From DAOVVL01 sp965603095 (GTDB lineage Bacteria > Pseudomonadota > Alphaproteobacteria > Rhodospirillales > Magnetovibrionaceae), in NCBI GenBank assembly GCA_965603095.1, contig CBFDBQ010000061.1:1-9675 (forward strand): DNA of 9,675 bases. Direction: 5' to 3'. The position numbers and the translations under genes are program-made. This document shows, piece after piece, positions 5,348-9,675 of this stretch (positions are counted from its first letter, which is position 1; each line of letters begins with the position of its first letter). The notes beneath the pieces are model-generated. The model had not been told where the DNA came from. It was given only the letters and a program-made list of their open reading frames with translations, and did no database searches.

Positions 5348-7481
5348 CCTAACGGCTAACACCTCAAGTTTTGATCAGAATTTGACTAAAGCAAGCCGGA
5401 AATTGAATAAAACCGGGCGCTCTATGTCCCGTGATGCTGAGAGTTTCAATAAAAAAGTTTCTAACTCATTTCGTAAAGCTGCCCAATCAACAGCCGCGCT
5501 TGAAGGTCCGCTAGGGGGAACTGCTGGGCGACTTTCTAGCCTTGCCACAATCGCAGGGACGACAGGCGTTGCAATTGGCGCGGTTACATTGGCGATTTCA
5601 GGCACCGTGCTTGCGCTTAAACAGGCCGCCACGGTTGGTGATCGCTTTGAAGGCTCAATGGAACGTGTTGAGGCTATTATCAAAGCAACAGGCGGCGCGG
5701 CTGGCGTTTCCGCTATGGAAATAAGAGAATTTTCTCAAGAATTAGCGCGTGGAACACTTGCCAGTGTGGAGGGTGTTGAGGCGGCAAGCGCCAAGCTTTT
5801 AACTTTTCGGCGTATTGCCGGCGATACTTTCAAGCGCACTTTAACACTTGCCCAAGATTTGGCGGCAACTGGTTTTGGTTCGTTATCAGATAACGTCACT
5901 CAACTTGGTAAAGCCCTTGAAGACCCTATCAATAATTTAGGCGCGTTAACTCGTAACGGTGTATCATTCACAGAACAGCAAAAAGAAGTTATCAAATCCC
6001 TTGTTGAAACTGGAAAAGCCGCAGAAGCGCAAGGATTGATCCTTGATGCATTGGCTGGGCAAGTTGGTGGCGCGGGCGCTGCTGAAGGTGGAAGCATTAC
6101 CGCCGCGTATGATTCGCTCACACAATCGGTTGATAATTTTTGGTTGTCATTAGACGACAAAACAGGCGCGGGCGATAGTTTCACAACATTTCTAGATACT
6201 GCGCGTGAAGGCATCGAGTCATTAACAACGCTTATCGATCCCAAAGAAGACACTTTAATCAAAAAGCTATCAGATCAAACGATTGAACTTGCCCAGCTTG
6301 TGAATGGGGCCAGTGCTGAATTCGCTGAATTGGTTAGATTGGGACGCTCTGAAAGCGAAGCCACAGCATTTGTTGAATCTGAAATAGAGGCCCAAAGAAG
6401 TCTAGTTGAAGGTTTGCAGGAACGCGTAAATGCCGAAACAGAACTTGCTACAAAAATCAAAGAAACATCCATTGCTCAACAGGAGAAAATAACAGCTGAT
6501 GCGGCGGCGGGCGTACTTGAAAAAGAAAGAATAAAACAGGTTGGAGAAGCCGCAAAACTTGAAGAAAAACGGCAAGAAACGATCAGGAGTACCATTGAAG
6601 GTCTTAATCAATCAATTGTGGCCTTGATAGCTGAGCAAGAGGCTCTTTCTTTGAATAACGCGTCCCTTGAAGAAGCTGCCACGCTTAGAGAAATTCTATT
6701 GGAGCAACAAAAGTTAGGCATCGACGCAACCAGCGAAGAAGGCAAAGCTATTGATGAATTAATTCGCAAGCGCAATGCGTTAAATGAAGCCCTTGCCGAT
6801 GAAAAGAAACAGCGCGCGCGTGTTGCTCAAATCCTCAAAGATAACAAATCTGAGACTGAAAAACTTAATGATGAATTAAAAGAACTTGAGGAATTGCGCA
6901 AAAGAGGGTTGTTGACCGAAGAAGAATATCAAAAAGCCGTTAAGCGCACCAAAGAAAAAATTGAAGAACTTGACGAGTCTCAAAAAGCTTTAAAAGAAAC
7001 TCTTGAAGATGTTGCAGATGCCACAAAGGGGGCGTTTAAAGATTTCGTCACAGGTGCCAAAACAGCAAGTGAAGCTGTGCGTGCACTTGCTATTGAGCTT
7101 GCTGGATTGATATTTGATAAAACCGTAGGCGCTGGAATTGAAGACATCATCACAGGGAAAAAAGGCGGCCCGTTCGAGCGATCTTTCGGCGGGTTCTTCG
7201 CTGATGGTGGGCGTCCTCCTTTGGGTCAAGTTTCTGTTGTTGGTGAGCGTGGGCCTGAATTGTTTGTACCTGATACAGCGGGCACCATCATACCGAATGG
7301 CGGCGGCGCTGGCGTGTCGGGGGGCGGCACAACTATTTATGCAGATATGCGCGGCGCGTCTGTTGAAGCTGTTGCCCGTCTTGAATTATTGGTATCTGAA
7401 TTAAACGCAAGTATTGAACCCCGTGCGGTTGATGCAGTTGTAGAGCAAAAGCAACGCAACCCCGCTTTATTTGGTGAATAG
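5319..7481 (+). CDS. Tail tape measure protein
   Basis: Predicted tape measure that sets tail length during assembly and sits inside the tube until ejection. It is 720 residues and by far the longest gene here. The N-terminal third has 'NLSADLTANTSSFDQNLTKA', typical of tape-measure N-termini, and a hydrophobic stretch at about 75-102 ('IAGTTGVAIGAVTLAISGTV') that could enter the host inner membrane. Residues of about 340-565 are highly charged, Glu/Lys-rich and heptad-like, predicting long coiled coils. Near 570-615 is a lambda-type C-terminal region ('FKDFVTGAKTASEAVRALAI'). Residues of about 625-652 carry the widespread 'FADGG...VVGERGPELFVPD' motif of lambda-family tape measures. GAAGG (5305-5309) lies 9 nt before ATG 5319, inside the T segment. 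At about 0.15 nm per residue, it would suit a tail near 100 nm. Confidence 0.95.
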   Translation: MVKVANLSADLTANTSSFDQNLTKASRKLNKTGRSMSRDAESFNKKVSNSFRKAAQSTAALEGPLGGTAGRLSSLATIAGTTGVAIGAVTLAISGTVLALKQAATVGDRFEGSMERVEAIIKATGGAAGVSAMEIREFSQELARGTLASVEGVEAASAKLLTFRRIAGDTFKRTLTLAQDLAATGFGSLSDNVTQLGKALEDPINNLGALTRNGVSFTEQQKEVIKSLVETGKAAEAQGLILDALAGQVGGAGAAEGGSITAAYDSLTQSVDNFWLSLDDKTGAGDSFTTFLDTAREGIESLTTLIDPKEDTLIKKLSDQTIELAQLVNGASAEFAELVRLGRSESEATAFVESEIEAQRSLVEGLQERVNAETELATKIKETSIAQQEKITADAAAGVLEKERIKQVGEAAKLEEKRQETIRSTIEGLNQSIVALIAEQEALSLNNASLEEAATLREILLEQQKLGIDATSEEGKAIDELIRKRNALNEALADEKKQRARVAQILKDNKSETEKLNDELKELEELRKRGLLTEEEYQKAVKRTKEKIEELDESQKALKETLEDVADATKGAFKDFVTGAKTASEAVRALAIELAGLIFDKTVGAGIEDIITGKKGGPFERSFGGFFADGGRPPLGQVSVVGERGPELFVPDTAGTIIPNGGGAGVSGGGTTIYADMRGASVEAVARLELLVSELNASIEPRAVDAVVEQKQRNPALFGE

Positions 7482-7482
7482 A

Positions 7483-8091
7483 ATGACAATTACATATCCA
7501 GTAACCCCGCCAGCAACCATAGCAAAAGCAATTCAATTTGAACCTGTTGCGGTCGTTGCCGCAAATACTAGCCCCTTCACATTGGAGCAAGAGGTTTTCG
7601 AACATCAAGGCCAAATGTGGAAACTTTCCGTTCAATTGCCGCCCATGGAACAAGAGGAGGCTGAACAGTGGGTTTCCTTCTTCATGGCGCTTAATGGTTT
7701 GCAAGGCACTTTCTTATTCGGCGATCCAGTGGGGCAAAGCGCACGCGGCACGCCAACGGGCACACCTGTAATTGATGGGGCAGGACAGCAACGTGCAAAA
7801 GTTTTGAACACGCGGGGATGGACGCCAAACACCGAAATTTTCAAAGCCGGCGATTATATTGAACTTCCAAACAACCGACTGCATAAAGTTATTGTTGATA
7901 CTACAAGTGATGGCTCGGGCGATGCAGCGCTTGATATATTCCCAAGGGTTCGCGATGTGCTTATTGATGGCGCAACTGTTGTTGTGAGTGCAACGGTTGG
8001 TACTTTTCGTATGTCTGAGGGAATACCGTCTTACAACGTCCAAGAGGCGGTTCTTTATGGGATAAACTTTACAGCGCGCGAGGCGATCTAA
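7483..8091 (+). CDS. Putative distal tail protein (Dit-like)
   Basis: This 202-residue protein directly follows the tape measure, where the distal tail (Dit-type) or tail-tip adaptor protein is normally encoded. It resembles a family common in alphaproteobacterial prophages. Recognisable pieces are an N-terminal 'MTITYPVTPP', 'GQMWKLSVQLPPM' (43-55), 'AEQWVSFFMALNG' (60-72), 'GTFLFGDP' (75-82), then 'VLNTRGWTPNTEIFKAGDYI' (107-126) and a C-terminal strand series ending in 'YGINFTAREAI'. It probably forms a ring at the tail end connecting tube and hub; this is inferred from position and pattern. An in-frame TTG at 7471 lies inside the tape-measure gene. ATG 7483, one base after the tape-measure TAG, is the better start. 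The stop overlaps the next ATG (TAATG). Confidence 0.78.
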   Translation: MTITYPVTPPATIAKAIQFEPVAVVAANTSPFTLEQEVFEHQGQMWKLSVQLPPMEQEEAEQWVSFFMALNGLQGTFLFGDPVGQSARGTPTGTPVIDGAGQQRAKVLNTRGWTPNTEIFKAGDYIELPNNRLHKVIVDTTSDGSGDAALDIFPRVRDVLIDGATVVVSATVGTFRMSEGIPSYNVQEAVLYGINFTAREAI

Positions 8092-8654
8092 TGGCAAGAG
8101 ATTTATCAGCTGCATTTATTGCGCAATTGGAAGCCGAAACAAAAAGCGTTGCATTGTTTTACACTGGTGAATTTGCAACGGGCACAGTTTATTTGTGGTC
8201 TGGACTCGGTGAAATTGATTTTGGCGGGAATACTTATGTTGGCTTCGGTGGCGTTCTAACTAGTATTTCACGCGTTAAAGAAACCAGCGATATTAAAGCC
8301 CAGGGAATCACGATCGCATTATCTGGTATTACAGAAGAATTCCGTTCTCTTGTTCTTGCTGAAGCGCGGCAAGGGAAACCTGGTTCTATATTTATCGGCT
8401 TCATTGCCGATGATGGGTCTGTAATTGCCGATCCTGCTATTGCATTTGAAGGCCGTCTTGATGTTCCAAGTATGCACGACAACGGGCAAGACATTTTAAT
8501 AAACATTACATATGAAAATAGATTGCGCGATCTTGAAAGATTGCGTGAATTTAGAAACACAAACGAAAGCCAAAAAATCCTATTCCCTGATGATATCGGT
8601 TTCGAATACGTCCCAAGCCTTCAGGATTGGAACGGTTCTTGGGGGCGCGCTTAA
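8091..8654 (+). CDS. Tail hub / tail-tip protein of the alphaproteobacterial prophage type
   Basis: This 187-residue protein belongs to a tail-tip family that lies between the Dit-like and NlpC/P60-like genes in these operons. This is the slot of the DUF2163 protein in gene transfer agents, which it may resemble structurally. Visible features are 'MARDLSAAFIAQLEAETKSV' at the start, 'VYLWSGLGEIDFGGNTYVG' (33-51), the strand-turn 'IKAQGITIALSGI' (68-80), 'DPAIAFEGRLDV' (114-125), 'ITYENRLRDLERLREFR' (139-155) and the signature ending 'LFPDDIGFEYVPSLQD' (164-179). The family pattern is strong in memory, but the molecular function is inferred: a hub component under the tip protein. GAGG (8080-8083) lies 7 nt before the ATG, and both ends use TAATG overlaps. 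Confidence 0.8.
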   Translation: MARDLSAAFIAQLEAETKSVALFYTGEFATGTVYLWSGLGEIDFGGNTYVGFGGVLTSISRVKETSDIKAQGITIALSGITEEFRSLVLAEARQGKPGSIFIGFIADDGSVIADPAIAFEGRLDVPSMHDNGQDILINITYENRLRDLERLREFRNTNESQKILFPDDIGFEYVPSLQDWNGSWGRA

Positions 8655-9055
8655 TGAGAAAACAAAACTGGCCTGAACTGCTAAACGATTTCATCAAGCG
8701 GGATCATACATTCGATTGGCACACTTGCAATTGCGCTTTGTTCGCGGCTGATAGCGTGCTTGCAATTACAGGAGTTGATTTTGGTGCCGATTACCGAGGA
8801 CCAAAAACAAAACGCGGGATGATCGCAAAGCTTGCCCGGGTTTGTGGTGGTGGAGTCGAGGACGCTGTTACACGCGAACTTGGCAAGCAAATGTCAAACC
8901 CGCTTATGGCAGGGCGCGGCGATGTTGTATCTTATGACTTTGGGGAAGGTCCGGCTTTGGGTGTTTGTTTAGGATCGAAAGCCGTCTTTATTTCCGAAAG
9001 TGACGGTTTGGTGTATGTTCCTTCTAAATTGTGGTCAAAATCTTGGAGGGTCTAA
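8654..9055 (+). CDS. DUF6950 family protein, NlpC/P60-like tail protein
   Basis: This 133-residue protein matches the DUF6950 family, found just before the large tip protein in alphaproteobacterial prophages, where gene transfer agents carry an NlpC/P60 peptidase. Features are an N-terminal 'NWPELLNDFI' (5-14), 'FDWHTCNCALFAADSVLAI' (20-38) with Cys25 and Cys27 at the place of the NlpC/P60 nucleophile, 'GRGDVVSYDF' (87-96), and 'ALGVCLG' (101-107), where active enzymes usually have a His beginning an 'HVGIY'-like strand. That His is not visible, so peptidoglycan cleavage is doubtful and a purely structural role is possible. ATG 8654 overlaps the preceding TAA. A TTG 27 nt upstream is in frame but lies inside the hub gene. 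Confidence 0.83.
   Translation: MRKQNWPELLNDFIKRDHTFDWHTCNCALFAADSVLAITGVDFGADYRGPKTKRGMIAKLARVCGGGVEDAVTRELGKQMSNPLMAGRGDVVSYDFGEGPALGVCLGSKAVFISESDGLVYVPSKLWSKSWRV
9045..9050 (+). promoter_or_regulatory. Strong Shine-Dalgarno for the tail-tip gene
   Basis: GGAGGG lies 8 nt before the ATG at 9059, within the last codons of the DUF6950 gene. It is the best anti-Shine-Dalgarno match noticed among the starts in the window, and it fixes the start of the final open frame. Confidence 0.75.
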
Positions 9056-9058
9056 AGT

Positions 9059-9675
9059 ATGCCTAGTGCCGTTGCCGCCGCCGTAGTTGCCGCCGTTGGT
9101 GCCACTGGTGTGGCTGCTACAATTATCACAGCCGTTGTAAGCACCCTTGTAAGTACCGCTATTTCTATTGGTTTTAGCGCTATTACAAGCTCTTTAAGTA
9201 AGAGGCCTAAACCAGCTTCAAGCGCGGGCGGCTTTACACAACAGTTACGCGATCGAACAATCACAGCCCGTCAACCCATATCACCGCGGCGCATTATTTA
9301 CGGTAATGTCAGAGTTGGGGGCACATATACATTTATACATACAACGGGCAGCGATAATGCAAATCTAAACTTGGTTGTAACTTTATCAGGCCACCAAATT
9401 GAGGCCGTTTACGGTCTTTATTTTGACGGTGTAGAAGTTCCCCTTGATGGTAATGGAGATGCAACAGGAGATTTTGCAGGTTTCGTTCACATGGAAATAA
9501 ATCTAGGGGCTGATGATCAAGAAGCTTTTGCAGGTCTTATTGAAGAAGCGCCGGACAAATGGACTGTAAACCATCGTCAACGCGGTTGTGCAGGTGTTTA
9601 TATCAGGCTCAAGTACAATGAAGATAAGTTCCCTAATGGGATACCGTCTCTTACGTTTCAAGTTCGTGGGAAAAA
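9059..9675 (+). CDS. Tail-tip / host-specificity protein (J-like), 3' partial
   Basis: This is the N-terminal 205 codons of a large tail-tip protein; the frame is open to the end of the window. Residues 1-45 are an Ala/Val/Thr/Ile-rich hydrophobic stretch ('AVAAAVVAAVGATG' and following), typical of the start of these proteins and possibly membrane-active. A linker 'SKRPKPASSAGG' follows. The hallmark 'RQPISPRRIIYGNVRVGG' (71-88) is what lambda J-like proteins and the GTA gp15-type 'megatron' carry before their hub domains. Next comes a strand-rich segment ('LNLVVTLSGHQIEAVYGLYF', 103-122). The full protein is usually above 1000 residues and ends in receptor-binding or fibre domains, which lie outside this window. 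The gene starts 3 nt after the DUF6950 stop. Confidence 0.88.
   Translation, partial: MPSAVAAAVVAAVGATGVAATIITAVVSTLVSTAISIGFSAITSSLSKRPKPASSAGGFTQQLRDRTITARQPISPRRIIYGNVRVGGTYTFIHTTGSDNANLNLVVTLSGHQIEAVYGLYFDGVEVPLDGNGDATGDFAGFVHMEINLGADDQEAFAGLIEEAPDKWTVNHRQRGCAGVYIRLKYNEDKFPNGIPSLTFQVRGK

Noticed and set aside
7471..7482. TTG start for the Dit-like gene within the tape-measure gene
   Set aside because: ATG 7483 gives the usual 'MTITYP' N-terminus and lies one base after the preceding stop.
8627..8653. TTG start for the DUF6950 gene within the hub gene
   Set aside because: The added residues are unlike the family, and ATG 8654 forms a TAATG overlap as at other junctions.

Overview
The window is one densely packed, entirely plus-strand stretch of a tailed-phage or prophage late (morphogenesis) operon. 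It runs from the head-tail joint to the start of the tail-tip protein. The virion is inferred to have a long, non-contractile, siphovirus-like tail: there is a tape measure and a lambda-type tail assembly chaperone pair, and no sheath gene is seen. The order adaptor, HK97 gp10-like, DUF3168 terminator, tail tube, chaperone, tape measure, distal proteins, NlpC/P60-like protein, large tip protein matches alphaproteobacterial phages and gene transfer agents. The distal families (the Dit-like, hub-like and DUF6950 proteins) point the same way. An alphaproteobacterial host is therefore likely, but this is inference, because no host gene, integrase, att site or ribosomal gene is present. Base composition is moderate. 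Hand counts of four lines each gave about 37% G+C within the sulfotransferase gene and about 53% within the tape-measure gene.

Layout. Positions 1-513 hold the 5'-truncated head-tail connector. Positions 520-3107 hold four tightly coupled non-structural genes: a PAPS-type sulfotransferase, an MptE/DUF115-like protein, a glycosyltransferase-9-like protein and a SAM-dependent methyltransferase. Together they look like a glycan-modification cassette placed between two genes whose products touch in the virion neck. Positions 3089-4672 hold the head closure protein, the HK97 gp10-like protein, the DUF3168 tail terminator and the major tail tube protein. Positions 4692-5347 hold a tail assembly chaperone with a -1 frameshift extension. 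Positions 5319-7481 encode the 720-residue tape measure. Positions 7483-9055 hold three distal tail genes, and positions 9059-9675 the N-terminal part of the tail-tip (J-like) protein, which runs off the window.

The clearest hidden signal is the chaperone frameshift. A perfect lambda-type slippery heptamer, GGGAAAG (5000-5006), sits in the correct register. The -1 frame opens exactly there, right after a TGA, and continues to 5347, giving a predicted 218-residue fusion. A Shine-Dalgarno-like AGGA upstream and a weak hairpin 5 nt downstream may help.

The genes abut or overlap almost everywhere (ATGA, TAATG, or 19-29 nt overlaps), usually with a Shine-Dalgarno sequence inside the preceding gene. 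Translation is therefore probably coupled along the operon, including from the last cassette gene into the head closure gene. No promoter, terminator, tRNA, CRISPR or insertion sequence is visible, and no gap between genes exceeds about 20 nt once the frameshift is accepted.
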